The position numbers and the translations under genes are program-made. A stretch of 43,897 nt of DNA from Phyllobacteriaceae bacterium (GTDB lineage Bacteria; Pseudomonadota; Alphaproteobacteria; Rhizobiales; Rhizobiaceae), in NCBI GenBank assembly GCA_029279965.1, contig JAJUHJ010000013.1:1-43897 (forward strand), in the 5' to 3' direction. This document shows positions 35,949-43,897 of the stretch, one piece after another. Under the pieces are notes generated by a model. That model was not told where the DNA came from. It searched no databases and saw nothing but the letters and a program-made list of their open reading frames with translations. Position 1 is the first letter of the stretch, and each line of letters opens with the position of its first letter.

Positions 35949-36532
35949 TGCCGACCGGGGCGGAAATTCAACAGAATTTCACCGGCGTCTGGCACATGAT
36001 GATGGGGCGGTCCGAGGGGCTGCAATTTTTCGACCTTTCGGTGGACGGTTTCTGGAATTCCTTTTACGCCGTTCTGGTGGCACTACCGGTGCTGATGCTG
36101 GGGTGGGTGGCGACCGCTAACGCCATACCGGAAGCAACGACCTTTGGCCTGCGGCTTTCCCTCATGCTGCGATTGCTGGTGGCCGATATCGGCGTGTGGC
36201 TTCTGCCGATCGCCTTGCTCGCCGTCATTGCCCGCCCGATCGGAATCGCCCGTCGCTTCGTGCACTATGTCGTTGCCACAAACTGGGCGTCGGCATTCTT
36301 CGCCTGGGCGATGCTTCCGTCGATGCTTTTGCGCCTGTTCGCACCGGGTGCAGACCTGACAGAGCTGGTTTCTTTTCTCCTGTTTTTGGCAACGCTCGTT
36401 CTGTCCTGGCGGGTGACGGTGGTGGCGATTGGGGAAGGGATGGCACTTGGCACCGCGGTCTTTTTCGGTGTGCTTGCCGCTTCCATCGCGGCGCTGGTCG
36501 CGCTGCAAAGCCTCCTGGGGCTGGGATTCTAG
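35948..36532 (+). CDS. Integral membrane protein of unknown function
   Basis: 194 residues, with an N-terminal amphipathic region (QNFTGVWHMMMGRSEGLQFFDLSVDGFWNSF) and about five hydrophobic helices after it. No catalytic motif is visible. The ATG overlaps the dapE stop by one base, so translation is coupled. I recall proteins of this kind after dapE in rhizobia, often called hypothetical or transporter, but I cannot assign a function; a role near peptidoglycan-precursor metabolism is guesswork. Confidence 0.78.
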   Translation: MPTGAEIQQNFTGVWHMMMGRSEGLQFFDLSVDGFWNSFYAVLVALPVLMLGWVATANAIPEATTFGLRLSLMLRLLVADIGVWLLPIALLAVIARPIGIARRFVHYVVATNWASAFFAWAMLPSMLLRLFAPGADLTELVSFLLFLATLVLSWRVTVVAIGEGMALGTAVFFGVLAASIAALVALQSLLGLGF

Positions 36533-36540
36533 ATCGTATC

Positions 36541-36902
36541 GTGTCCGCCTTTGGGACATGCGACAGGCCGCCAGCAGATCGAAGCGTTCCTCGGTGGACG
36601 GTTCTTCAGCCGAAAGCTGCTCATACACGACATCGCGGGCGATATGGCGCTGCTGAACGACAAGCGCTGAAGCATAGTCCAGCAGCGCGTGCGAACAGGT
36701 TCCAAGCCTTTCCGCGCTGGGCTCTCATCGCCGTCGGGATGACAGTTCAGTGGCAGTTCACCAGCCGCAGATGACCGGAGAAGTCATCGAGATGGAGTCC
36801 GGCGGGCGGACCGGTGAAGAACAGGTTGCAGCTTTCCAGCACGAGCCGTATATCCGCTCCGTCATTGGCTGCACCGTGTGGCTCGATGCAGCTTCTGAAA
36901 CC
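36541..36902 (-). pseudogene. Possible degraded coding region on the minus strand
   Basis: The 389 bases between 36533 and 36921 hold no intact gene. Two minus-strand stretches read like protein but lack starts. 36902-36747, opened by TAG and closed by TGA, encodes 51 residues including DGADIRLVLESCNLFFTG. 36724-36541, in another frame, includes HALLDYASALVVQQRHIARD and EQLSAEEPSTEERFDLLAAC, then runs without a stop into the antisense of the membrane-protein gene. Composition fits decayed coding DNA, but no family was recognised. The boundary between the pieces (about 36730-36745) contains a GGGATGACAG word also seen near 34724. Confidence 0.3.
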
Positions 36903-36921
36903 CTAGCCACAATATACCGAA

Positions 36922-38127
36922 ATGACGACTGCTACTTTATCCGCCGGCCGATCCAAAACCCATATGACTGTGTTGGTCGTTCTCGGTCTGACACATCTTC
37001 TCAACGACCTGATGCAGTCATTGATCCCGGCCGCCTATCCAATCTTGAGGGATTCCTACGCGCTGGATTTCGTGCAGATCGGCATGATCACGATGACCTT
37101 CCAGATCGCCGGATCGCTGCTTCAACCGGTGATCGGAATGGTGACGGACAGACATCCGGCGCCCTATTCGCCGGTCATGGGAATGATGTTCACACTGTCG
37201 GGTCTGATCAGCCTCGCCTTTGCGCAAAGTTATACAATGATCCTCATCTCGGTCGCGCTGATCGGCATCGGCTCATCCATCTTCCACCCCGAGGCAACGC
37301 GCACAGCGCGCTATGCAGCCGGCGGCCGACAGGGACTGGGACAGGGCATCTTTCAGATTGGCGGACAGGCGGGCGGAGCGCTCGGCCCTGTCTTAGCGGC
37401 ACTCATCATCGTCCCCTGGGGACAGCCGACCCTTGCGTGGTTCGCGGTCGTTGCCTTAGCGGCGATGATGTTGCTGACATGGATCGGCACCAAGCAGCGT
37501 TTTATCAGCGCTGAATTTGCAGCCGCGCGTCCGCGCAACAGAGAAGATGGCCACCAGCTCCGGCATGCGCCGGTCACCATCGGCATTGGCCTTGCTGTCC
37601 TGATGCTGCTGATGTTTTCCAAGAACGCTTATAATGAGAGCTTCCGGTCCTTCTATACCTTTTACCTGATGGAGCGGTTCGGCCTTTCGATTCCCTCCGC
37701 CCAGATGATGCTCTCTATCTTCCTGGTCGCTGCTGCGGTCGGCGTACTGGTCGGAGGAATCGTCGGGGACCGGATCGGGCGCTATCGCGTCATCTGGATC
37801 TCGGTGCTGGGGCCGCTGCCGCTTACGTTGATCCTGCCCTATGCGGATCTGTTCTGGACGGGCGTGCTAACGATCTCGATCAACTTGATTATGGCCAGCG
37901 CTTTTGCATCCATCCTGATCTATGCGATTGAACTTCTCCCCAACCGCATTGGCCTCATCGGTGGCTTGTTCTACGGGCTCAACTTCGGCTTGGGTGGTAT
38001 CGCGGCCGCTATCCTCGGCGGCTTGGCCGACAGCTATGGCGTTGAAGCGGTATATAGATTCTGCTCTTTCCTGCCACTGGCGGGGTTGCTGGCTTGGTTC
38101 CTGCCCAGGATTGATGAGGCTCGCTGA
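36922..38127 (+). CDS. MFS exporter, Fsr (fosmidomycin-resistance)-like
   Basis: 401 residues with 12 hydrophobic helices. Fsr-type landmarks are the N-terminal VLGLTHLLNDLMQSLIPAAYP, loop 2-3 TDRHPAPYSPV, and the characteristic IGIGSSIFHPEATRTARYAAGGRQGLGQGIFQIGGQAGG. The second half has FYTFYLMERFGLS and VGDRIGRYRVI. Probable proton-driven drug or metabolite efflux; fosmidomycin is only the family name. The ribosome-binding site is weak. It is preceded by the apparently gene-free stretch described above and converges with truA across about 100 nt. Confidence 0.88.
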   Translation: MTTATLSAGRSKTHMTVLVVLGLTHLLNDLMQSLIPAAYPILRDSYALDFVQIGMITMTFQIAGSLLQPVIGMVTDRHPAPYSPVMGMMFTLSGLISLAFAQSYTMILISVALIGIGSSIFHPEATRTARYAAGGRQGLGQGIFQIGGQAGGALGPVLAALIIVPWGQPTLAWFAVVALAAMMLLTWIGTKQRFISAEFAAARPRNREDGHQLRHAPVTIGIGLAVLMLLMFSKNAYNESFRSFYTFYLMERFGLSIPSAQMMLSIFLVAAAVGVLVGGIVGDRIGRYRVIWISVLGPLPLTLILPYADLFWTGVLTISINLIMASAFASILIYAIELLPNRIGLIGGLFYGLNFGLGGIAAAILGGLADSYGVEAVYRFCSFLPLAGLLAWFLPRIDEAR

Positions 38128-38228
38128 GATCGCATAAACGCGGCAACACCCGCAGATTGAGCGGCTGGCCAGTTTACTCGGGGGCATCCGGCCCCGACAC
38201 ACGCTCCAGGCCGGAATGTCGATCGGTC

Positions 38229-38972
38229 CTAATAATCGACCGTGACCAGATACAGCCCCCTGGCGGGAGCCACCGGTCCGCACGCCGCGCGGTCGCGCGC
38301 TTCAAGAGCCTCTTGCACATCATCGGCGGACCAGGCGCCTTCACCCACCTTCTTCAGCGTGCCCGCCAGTGAGCGCACCTGATTGTGCAGGAAGGAGCGT
38401 GCCGAGGCGCGAATCTCGATCTCCTCACCGAGCCGGGCAACATCCAGCCGGTCAAGCGTCTTCACGGGGCTCTTCGCCTGACACTGGACGGAGCGGAAGG
38501 TGGTGAAATCATGATGTCCAACAAGCCGCTGAGCAGCCTCGTGCATCGCATCGGCATCGAGACGTTTGGGAATGTGCCAGACCCTGCCGCGTTCCAGGGC
38601 AGGCGGGGCACGGCGGTTGAGGATGCGGTAAAGATAGTGCCGCGTCTTTGCGGAAAAGCGCGCGTCGAAATCATCGGCAACCGCTGCCGCGCGCAGGATC
38701 GAAACCGTTTCGTTTGCAAGCCGCAGATGCGCGTTGATTGCATCGCGAACGGTATTCGGCTCCCACTTGCGGGATAGTTCAACGTGAGCAACCTGGCCCA
38801 GCGCATGTACGCCCGCGTCCGTCCGGCCTGCGCCGCGCAGCGTTGCTTCCTCACCGGCAAAGGCTGCGATTGCCTTCTCGATCGCCTCCTGGACACTGTG
38901 CTGCCCCATCTGGCGCTGCCAGCCTGCATAGGGGCCGCCGTCATATTCGATATCGATGCGGTATCGCGGCAT
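38229..38972 (-). CDS. truA: tRNA pseudouridine(38-40) synthase
   Basis: 247 residues. TruA converts U38-U40 of the tRNA anticodon stem to pseudouridine. The catalytic motif [17 protein letters not shown] contains the nucleophilic Asp. Also present: [12 protein letters not shown] at the N-terminus, RYLYRI-like [33 protein letters not shown], and [19 protein letters not shown] near the end. It is the last gene of def-fmt-GNAT-truA, starting 3 nt after the GNAT stop. Confidence 0.96.
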   Translation of the reverse strand: MPRYRIDIEYDGGPYAGWQRQMGQHSVQEAIEKAIAAFAGEEATLRGAGRTDAGVHALGQVAHVELSRKWEPNTVRDAINAHLRLANETVSILRAAAVADDFDARFSAKTRHYLYRILNRRAPPALERGRVWHIPKRLDADAMHEAAQRLVGHHDFTTFRSVQCQAKSPVKTLDRLDVARLGEEIEIRASARSFLHNQVRSLAGTLKKVGEGAWSADDVQEALEARDRAACGPVAPARGLYLVTVDY

Positions 38973-38975
38973 GGA

Positions 38976-39479
38976 TCAGGAAAGGCTGACGAAAGCGGGC
39001 GCGTAGTCGAGCCTGCCCGTCCGTGGCGCTTCTCCCCAGGCCAACGCTTGCAGCGCCTCGCCCTGATAGGCGCTCTCAAATCCAGCCGCGCGCTCGTGCG
39101 TATATCCAGCCCGGCCGTAATAGGCGGGCTCTCCGAGGACGACGGAAAGGCGCTCGCCCTCGGCCTGGAGCCGAAGATGCGCATCGTCCATCAAGGCGGT
39201 TCCGATGCCCTCGTGCCGATGTTCCGCATGAACCGCCAAAGGTGCCAGCGCAACGCCGGGGAAAGCATCCTCGCCCTCTCGAACGTAAAGACGCGAGAAC
39301 AGGATGTGCCCGAGAATGGCGCCGTTGCGCTCAGCTACCAGGGAAAGCACCACGTCATCCGCCGTGCGTAGCTCTTCAACCAGAAGCGCTTCTGCCTGAC
39401 CGCCGAAAGCGTCGACATGAAGCGCGTGAATTTCCCGCTCGTCGCCGGCTTGCTCGGGGCGGATAATAACGGCTGTCAT
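38976..39479 (-). CDS. GNAT-family N-acetyltransferase
   Basis: 167 residues. GNAT motif A is [17 protein letters not shown], with acetyl-CoA pyrophosphate-loop features; [14 protein letters not shown] is a motif typical of the YhbS-like subgroup. The acceptor is unknown. The ATG at 39479 overlaps the fmt stop as ATGA and the stop is 3 nt before truA, so it is embedded in a translation-related operon. A longer in-frame reading lies inside fmt and is rejected. Confidence 0.87.
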   Translation of the reverse strand: MTAVIIRPEQAGDEREIHALHVDAFGGQAEALLVEELRTADDVVLSLVAERNGAILGHILFSRLYVREGEDAFPGVALAPLAVHAEHRHEGIGTALMDDAHLRLQAEGERLSVVLGEPAYYGRAGYTHERAAGFESAYQGEALQALAWGEAPRTGRLDYAPAFVSLS

Positions 39480-40411
39480 GATAGCCGCGCCCCTTTCTCG
39501 AGCATCGCACCGCGCAAAAAATCGGCCGCCGCGATCGGCTTGCCACCGGCACGCTGCACCTTGACGAGCCGCACGGCGCCATCGCCGCATGCTACCGCAA
39601 GATCATCGTCAATGACTTCACCCGGCATGCCTTCGCCCGTTGAGAGCGTCGAGCGCAGCAATTTCACCCGTTCCACCTTTCCCGACACGGGCATTTCGCA
39701 CCAGGCGCCGGGAAAGGGCGCCAGCCCGCGAATGTGGTTGTGCACCTTTTCCGCCGGCGAGTTCCAGTTCACCCGCGTCTCTTCTTTCATGATCTTGCCG
39801 GCATAGGAAGCGCCCTCGACCGCCTGCGGGACTGGCTTCAGCTCACCGCGTTCGAGCGCTCCCATCGCGTCCACCATCAATCCAGCACCGACCATCTTCA
39901 GCCTGTCGTGCAACTCGCCCGCCGTCATGTCCGCGTCGATGGGTACAGTTGCGGTCATGGCGACCGGACCCGTGTCCAGACCCTCATCCATTTTCATGAT
40001 CATCATGCCTGTTTCCCTGTCTCCGGCCATGATGGCGCGTTGAATGGGGGCGGCTCCGCGCCATCGCGGTAGAAGGGAGGCGTGTCCGTTGAATGCGCCG
40101 AGCCTTGTCCCCTCGAGGATCGCTCTGGGCAAAAGCAGTCCGTAGGCCACAACCACCGCCGCGTCGGCCTCAAGAGAGCGAAACGCCTCTTGTTGCTCCT
40201 CGTCTTTGAGTGACTGTGGCGTACGCACGGGAATGCCGAAAGCCTCGGCAGCTTCATGCACGGGCGATTTTTTAAGGACCAGGCCGCGCCTTCCTGCGGG
40301 ACGCGGCGGCTGGGTGTAAACGGCCGCGATTTCATGCCCCGCTTCAGCGAGCGCCATCAGCGTCGGCACGGAAAACTCCGGCGTTCCCATGAATATGAGG
40401 CGTAGGGGCAT
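39476..40411 (-). CDS. fmt: Methionyl-tRNA formyltransferase
   Basis: 311 residues. Fmt formylates initiator Met-tRNA using 10-formyl-tetrahydrofolate. Motifs: [13 protein letters not shown] at the N-terminus, [12 protein letters not shown], the catalytic region [20 protein letters not shown] (usual NIHASLLP; Asn and His kept), and [14 protein letters not shown] with the catalytic Asp. The C-terminal anticodon-arm domain follows. GGAGG lies 5 nt before the ATG at 40411. It follows def by 22 nt and overlaps the GNAT start. Confidence 0.96.
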   Translation of the reverse strand: MPLRLIFMGTPEFSVPTLMALAEAGHEIAAVYTQPPRPAGRRGLVLKKSPVHEAAEAFGIPVRTPQSLKDEEQQEAFRSLEADAAVVVAYGLLLPRAILEGTRLGAFNGHASLLPRWRGAAPIQRAIMAGDRETGMMIMKMDEGLDTGPVAMTATVPIDADMTAGELHDRLKMVGAGLMVDAMGALERGELKPVPQAVEGASYAGKIMKEETRVNWNSPAEKVHNHIRGLAPFPGAWCEMPVSGKVERVKLLRSTLSTGEGMPGEVIDDDLAVACGDGAVRLVKVQRAGGKPIAAADFLRGAMLEKGARLS

Positions 40412-40433
40412 GACGCCTCCTTCAGACGGGTGA

Positions 40434-40967
40434 TTACCCCACCATGCGCGCGGGTGGCGGGCGATCCCTGGCGAGCTTCCTGAACTTGCGCACGACCATA
40501 TCGCGCTTGAGCTTTGAGAGATAATCAATGAACAGAACGCCGTTCAGATGATCGATCTCATGTTGGAGACAGGTGGCCAGAAGGCCATTGGCTTCAACGA
40601 GCTGTTCCTTGCCATCACGATCGACATATTTCACGGTCACTTCGGCCGGACGCTCCACTTCCGCGTAGTAGTCGGGGATGGACAGGCATCCTTCCTCGTG
40701 CACGTTGGGCGTGTCGGAACGTGAAATGATCTCCGGGTTGATGAAAACTCTCGGATTGCGTGGCTCCTCTCTGTCGGAAACATCGAGGACGAGCATACGC
40801 AGCGGCTCGCCGACCTGAATGGCGGCAAGGCCAATCCCCGGCGCATCGTACATGGTTTCCAGCATGTCGTCGGCAAATCTGCGCACGTCGTCATCGACGC
40901 GCTCGAGCGGCTTGGAAACCTCGCGCAGCTTGGGATCGGGAAGAGAAATGATCGGACGAATGGTCAT
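40434..40967 (-). CDS. def: Peptide deformylase
   Basis: 177 residues. Def removes the N-formyl group from nascent proteins with a metal ion. All three motifs are intact: GIGLAAIQ (44-51), EGCLS (92-96, metal ligand Cys94) and QHEIDH (135-140, His136/Glu137/His140). The ATG at 40967 fits the family; a 23-codon longer reading does not. First gene of the leftward def-fmt-GNAT-truA operon, divergent from rmuC across 113 nt. Confidence 0.96.
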   Translation of the reverse strand: MTIRPIISLPDPKLREVSKPLERVDDDVRRFADDMLETMYDAPGIGLAAIQVGEPLRMLVLDVSDREEPRNPRVFINPEIISRSDTPNVHEEGCLSIPDYYAEVERPAEVTVKYVDRDGKEQLVEANGLLATCLQHEIDHLNGVLFIDYLSKLKRDMVVRKFRKLARDRPPPARMVG

Positions 40968-41080
40968 GGGCGTCAGGTAATCGCTCGGCGGGAAAGCGTC
41001 AATACGGTAGGGGCGGCCGAAAGGACGATTGTTCACGGTTTGGTCTTATCCCCGGCAGACGAATCGCATAAGGTGCCGGG

Positions 41081-42322
41081 ATGAACGATACGGTCTCCCT
41101 GTTTTCCGCGCCGCTGATCCAGCTTGGCGCAACGACCCTTTCGCTTGGCCAGCTTGTTGTCGCGGTGGCCGGAGCTCTGCTGCTCCTGCTTGCGCTTCTT
41201 GCCGCGTCCTCCTTGCGCAATGCCCGGGCCCGCGCCGAGGCTGAAGCTCTTGCAGCGGTTCGTGCGCGCGAAGCTGAAATGCAGCTTTCCGAGCTTGCCA
41301 AGGCGCAAGCCGAGTTGCAGGGGCGTATGGGCACGATCGCGGAGGTTTTCGGTGCGCGCCAGGCCGAACTCACGAAGACCATCTCGGAGCGGCTCGATGG
41401 CATGAGTTCTCGTCTCGGCCAGTCGATTACCGATCAGACCAAGGCCACGCACGAGAACCTTGCCAGGTTGCAGGAGCGGCTGGCGGTCATCGACACGGCG
41501 CAGAACAACATTCAGTCGCTGGCCGGTCAGGTGGTACAACTCCAGCAGATCCTGTCCAACAAGCAGACGCGCGGCGCCTTCGGACAGTCCCGCAAGCAAG
41601 CCATCATCGCCGACGGTCTGCCGCCGTCGGCTTACGAATTCCAGGCGACGCTTTCCAATGGCAGCCGGCCGGACTGCCTCATCAGGATGCCCAACGACGC
41701 CCCTTCGCTCGTCATAGACGCAAAGTTTCCGCTGGAAGCCTGGAATGCCATCCGCGCGGCCAGTGAAGGCGAGGGCGGGGCGGATGCACGCAAGCAGGCC
41801 GAGACAGCGTTCCGCCGTGACATCGAGGTGCATATCAAGGCCATTGCCGAGAAGTATCTCATTTCCGGCGAGACCCAGGACACCGCCTTCATGTTCGTCC
41901 CGTCGGAATCGGTCTTTGCCGAGATCCACGAAAATTTCGAGGCCCTGGTGCAGAGAGCGCATCGCGCGCGCATCGTCATCGTCTCGCCATCGCTGCTCAT
42001 GCTGTCGATTCAGGTCATCCAGGCGGTGTTGAAGGACGCGCGCATGCGCGAACAGGCCCATCTTATCCAGGCAGAAGTCGTCAAGCTGATGCAGGACGTT
42101 ACCCGCCTCGATGATCGGGTGCGCAAGCTGCAGGGCCACTTCCTGCAGGCCAACAAGGATATCGACCTGATCCTCACCTCCGCCGACAAGGTAACCAAGC
42201 GCGGTGCGAAGATCGAGGCACTGGAGTTGGGCGCGGCCGAGGGCGAGAAAGGGGAGAACGACGGCGAGCCGGAAAGGGCGGTGGGCGGAGGCTCTCTGCG
42301 GCTGCGCGTGGTAGAGGAGTAG
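41081..42322 (+). CDS. rmuC: DNA recombination protein RmuC family
   Basis: 413 residues. An N-terminal TM segment (about 22-43) is followed by a long coiled coil (about 45-165, rich in Ala/Glu/Arg/Gln), then the RmuC nuclease-like core with QYEF-like AYEFQATLSNG, CLIRMPNDAPSLVIDAKFPLEAWNAI and FMFVPSESVFAEI. The Asp-Lys of IDAKFP fits the PD-(D/E)XK-type core. RmuC limits inversion or aberrant recombination; the precise reaction is not settled. The C-terminal 40 residues are acidic and low complexity. It converges with hisG across a two-hairpin repeat. Confidence 0.93.
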   Translation: MNDTVSLFSAPLIQLGATTLSLGQLVVAVAGALLLLLALLAASSLRNARARAEAEALAAVRAREAEMQLSELAKAQAELQGRMGTIAEVFGARQAELTKTISERLDGMSSRLGQSITDQTKATHENLARLQERLAVIDTAQNNIQSLAGQVVQLQQILSNKQTRGAFGQSRKQAIIADGLPPSAYEFQATLSNGSRPDCLIRMPNDAPSLVIDAKFPLEAWNAIRAASEGEGGADARKQAETAFRRDIEVHIKAIAEKYLISGETQDTAFMFVPSESVFAEIHENFEALVQRAHRARIVIVSPSLLMLSIQVIQAVLKDARMREQAHLIQAEVVKLMQDVTRLDDRVRKLQGHFLQANKDIDLILTSADKVTKRGAKIEALELGAAEGEKGENDGEPERAVGGGSLRLRVVEE

Positions 42323-42363
42323 CGGCCTGTTCAACAGGGCCTTTGCAATTTCCGGCACGTGTA

Positions 42364-42464
42364 GCGCCGTGCGTCCGTCCGGACGGACAAAGGCTTCGTA
42401 AGTTATTGAACCTACACATCGTGCTTTCCGAAAACCGATTTCGGTTTTCGGGCCGATGCGGTAG
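42364..42464 (+). repeat. Two-hairpin intergenic repeat (copy B)
   Basis: A 101-nt element between convergent rmuC and hisG. Hairpin 1 is a perfect palindrome GTCCGTCCGGACGGAC (42373-42388). Hairpin 2 has the 10-bp stem CCGAAAACCG/CGGTTTTCGG (42428-42451) flanked by CATCG/CGATG. Shares GCGCCGTGC at the start, ACAAAGG after hairpin 1 and GTAG at the end with the copy at 28771-28872. Confidence 0.82.
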
Positions 42465-42515
42465 CTCCCCGCCGCACCAGCTCATCGGTGGCCGGCGGCC
42501 CAAGGCGGTGCCTCG

Positions 42516-43208
42516 TCAACGACGTAAGGCCGCTGCCATCTCCTCGATCAGTTTTGCATCGGACGCCTCCCGCTCCTTCCGCGCCGCGACGAGGCACGCT
42601 TCGGAACGCAAGATCACGCCATCATCGAGCACACGCAAATGGTTCGCCTTGAGCGTGGAACCCGTGGAGGTGATGTCCACAATGACATCTGCCGAGCCTG
42701 CCGCCGGCGCCCCTTCGGTGGCGCCGAGGCTTTCAACGATGCGGTAGACCTGGATTCCGTGCTTTTGCGAGAAGAACTGCTGTGTCAGCCGCCAGTATTT
42801 CGTCGCAATCCGGAGCCGCCGTCCATGGCGCTGGCGGAAATCGGCAGCCACGTCGTCGAGATCGGACATTGTCGTGACGTCGAACCAGGTTTCAGGCACC
42901 GCTACAACCACATCGGCGTGACCGAAGCCGAGGCGGGCAGCAATGTCCACGCGTCTGTCCCAATCGGGAATCGTCTCGCGCACAAGGTCTTCGCCCGTGA
43001 CGCCAAGATCTACTCCGCCCCGATCCAGCTCACGTGCGATTTCGGAGGCGGAAAGGAACGTCACCTCCAGCCCGTCCACCCCATCTATTCCGGCCCGATA
43101 GCGGCGTTCGTTTTCTGGCAGGCGCACTGGAAAGCCCGCCTCCCGGAGTCGCTGGATGGCCTTTTCCTTGAGGCGTCCTTTGGAGGGAAGTGCGAGCGTT
43201 AGGCTCAT
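42516..43208 (-). CDS. hisG: ATP phosphoribosyltransferase catalytic subunit (short form)
   Basis: 230 residues. HisG couples ATP and PRPP in the first step of histidine synthesis. It is the short form lacking the C-terminal regulatory domain, which requires HisZ. Motifs: [39 protein letters not shown] and the PRPP loop [19 protein letters not shown]. The ATG at 43208 overlaps the hisZ stop (ATGA), so the two subunits are translationally coupled. A longer reading to 43247 lies within hisZ. Confidence 0.95.
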   Translation of the reverse strand: MSLTLALPSKGRLKEKAIQRLREAGFPVRLPENERRYRAGIDGVDGLEVTFLSASEIARELDRGGVDLGVTGEDLVRETIPDWDRRVDIAARLGFGHADVVVAVPETWFDVTTMSDLDDVAADFRQRHGRRLRIATKYWRLTQQFFSQKHGIQVYRIVESLGATEGAPAAGSADVIVDITSTGSTLKANHLRVLDDGVILRSEACLVAARKEREASDAKLIEEMAAALRR

Positions 43209-43897
43209 TGCGTTTCCTCCCGCAGCATCGTGACACGATCGAGCCATACCGAGAAGCCGACGCCGGGTATGGGATGTTCCGCCCCAAGAAGCGTCAGAAG
43301 CCGATCGTACCGTCCGCCGCCGGCCAGAGGTTGAGGATGCCCCTCCGCTCTGATCTCGAAAACGAAGCCGGTGTAGTAATCGAGTGGGCGGCCAAACGCC
43401 GCGTCGTACCTTATCCGCTCAAGCGGCAGGCCGTACGTTTTTATCTGCTCCATCCGTGCGCCGAACCCGGCCAGCGCTTCATCCAGCACGATGCGTGCCT
43501 CGCTGGCGAAGGCGGTCAGCCGTTCTTCTGCCTCCTTGAGGGGTACGTTGATGGCAAGGAACGCTTTCAGCGCGTCGAGCGCGCGGCCAGAAAGCCGCAC
43601 GCTTTCAAGCTCTGCCTTTTCAATCAGCCGCTGTGCGATCTCCGCTGGCAGCCGGCCCGAAACCGGCGACAGTCCGGCGGCCTGCATCTGTTCGTCTATG
43701 TATTGCGTAAGGCGCGCTTTGTCGCGCTGCGCCGCAAGATCGGTCAATTCCTGCGGCAGGCTCGCCGGCGCGACGGGCGGGTTGATGAATTCGCCGATCA
43801 CCGTCTCCAGCATGGCGGGCGTGCCAAAGGTACGGGCCAGCCGCTTCTGCCAGCCGCGCGGCAGGCCAAGCGCGGAAAGCACGGCTTCGAACACCGC
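43205..43897 (-). CDS. hisZ: ATP phosphoribosyltransferase regulatory subunit, C-terminal part (cut by window edge)
   Basis: 230 residues are visible, running off the right edge, so roughly the N-terminal third is missing. HisZ is a histidyl-tRNA-synthetase-like protein that activates and regulates short HisG. Recognisable are [17 protein letters not shown], the helical middle, then [25 protein letters not shown] and [12 protein letters not shown], the class II synthetase motif 3-like segment. The internal GTG near the edge is not taken as the start. Coupled to hisG by ATGA. Confidence 0.93.
   Translation of the reverse strand, partial: AVFEAVLSALGLPRGWQKRLARTFGTPAMLETVIGEFINPPVAPASLPQELTDLAAQRDKARLTQYIDEQMQAAGLSPVSGRLPAEIAQRLIEKAELESVRLSGRALDALKAFLAINVPLKEAEERLTAFASEARIVLDEALAGFGARMEQIKTYGLPLERIRYDAAFGRPLDYYTGFVFEIRAEGHPQPLAGGGRYDRLLTLLGAEHPIPGVGFSVWLDRVTMLREETQ

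Noticed and set aside
38128..38228. Possible terminator hairpin (TCGGGG/CCCCGA) between the MFS gene and truA
   Set aside because: The stem is six pairs with a large loop and neither strand has a T tract.

Overview
This is a gene-dense, high-GC chromosomal segment of an alphaproteobacterium, most likely a member of the Hyphomicrobiales (Rhizobiales) near Phyllobacteriaceae/Brucellaceae. The evidence is the gene order (gshA; rpmH-rnpA-yidC-engB; argB; dapD-dapE; truA-fmt-def; rmuC), the plant/alphaproteobacterial type of glutamate-cysteine ligase, the short HisG with HisZ, and two-hairpin intergenic repeats of a kind I associate with this order. I see no rRNA, tRNA, CRISPR array, insertion sequence, phage or plasmid gene.

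Layout. 0-2.8 kb (minus strand): a probable operon of a TVP38/TMEM64 membrane protein, a mercuric-reductase-like flavoprotein and a sensor histidine kinase cut by the window edge. 3-5.7 kb: DoxX, class II fumarase and a TauE/SafE transporter. 5.9-8.1 kb: groES-groEL under a perfect CIRCE operator and a clear vegetative promoter. 8.1-10.8 kb: an EamA exporter, Tag DNA glycosylase and an L,D-transpeptidase.

10.8-19.2 kb is the main metabolic island. The glycolate oxidase genes glcD-glcE-(membrane protein)-glcF run leftward. A FadR-type GntR regulator followed by lutA-lutB-lutC (L-lactate oxidation) runs rightward. The two arms share one short control region with an imperfect inverted repeat lying across the candidate promoters, so one regulator probably controls use of two 2-hydroxy acids.

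19.2-27.2 kb: a PPP-type phosphatase, a possible 43-residue exported peptide, an unrecognised Cys-pair protein, rsmE, gshA, then rpmH-rnpA-yidC, a hexapeptide acetyltransferase and engB. 27.2-33.3 kb: an exported MsrB, argB, an EamA transporter, a pyrimidine 5'-nucleotidase, a 93-residue hypothetical, a copper module (YcnI-PCuAC fusion with an upstream CPLC protein) and a LOG-family protein. 33.4-36.5 kb: dapD, a DUF805 protein, dapE and a membrane protein. 36.5-38.1 kb: possible gene debris, then an Fsr-like MFS exporter. 38.2-41 kb (minus): the def-fmt-GNAT-truA operon. 41-43.9 kb: rmuC and hisZ-hisG, with hisZ truncated at the window edge.

Most of the window is conserved housekeeping DNA. 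The points most worth pursuing are the glc/lut divergon, the two-hairpin repeat present at three convergent gene junctions, the TVP38-flavoprotein-kinase operon, the copper fusion protein and the tiny ORF at 19.9-20.1 kb.
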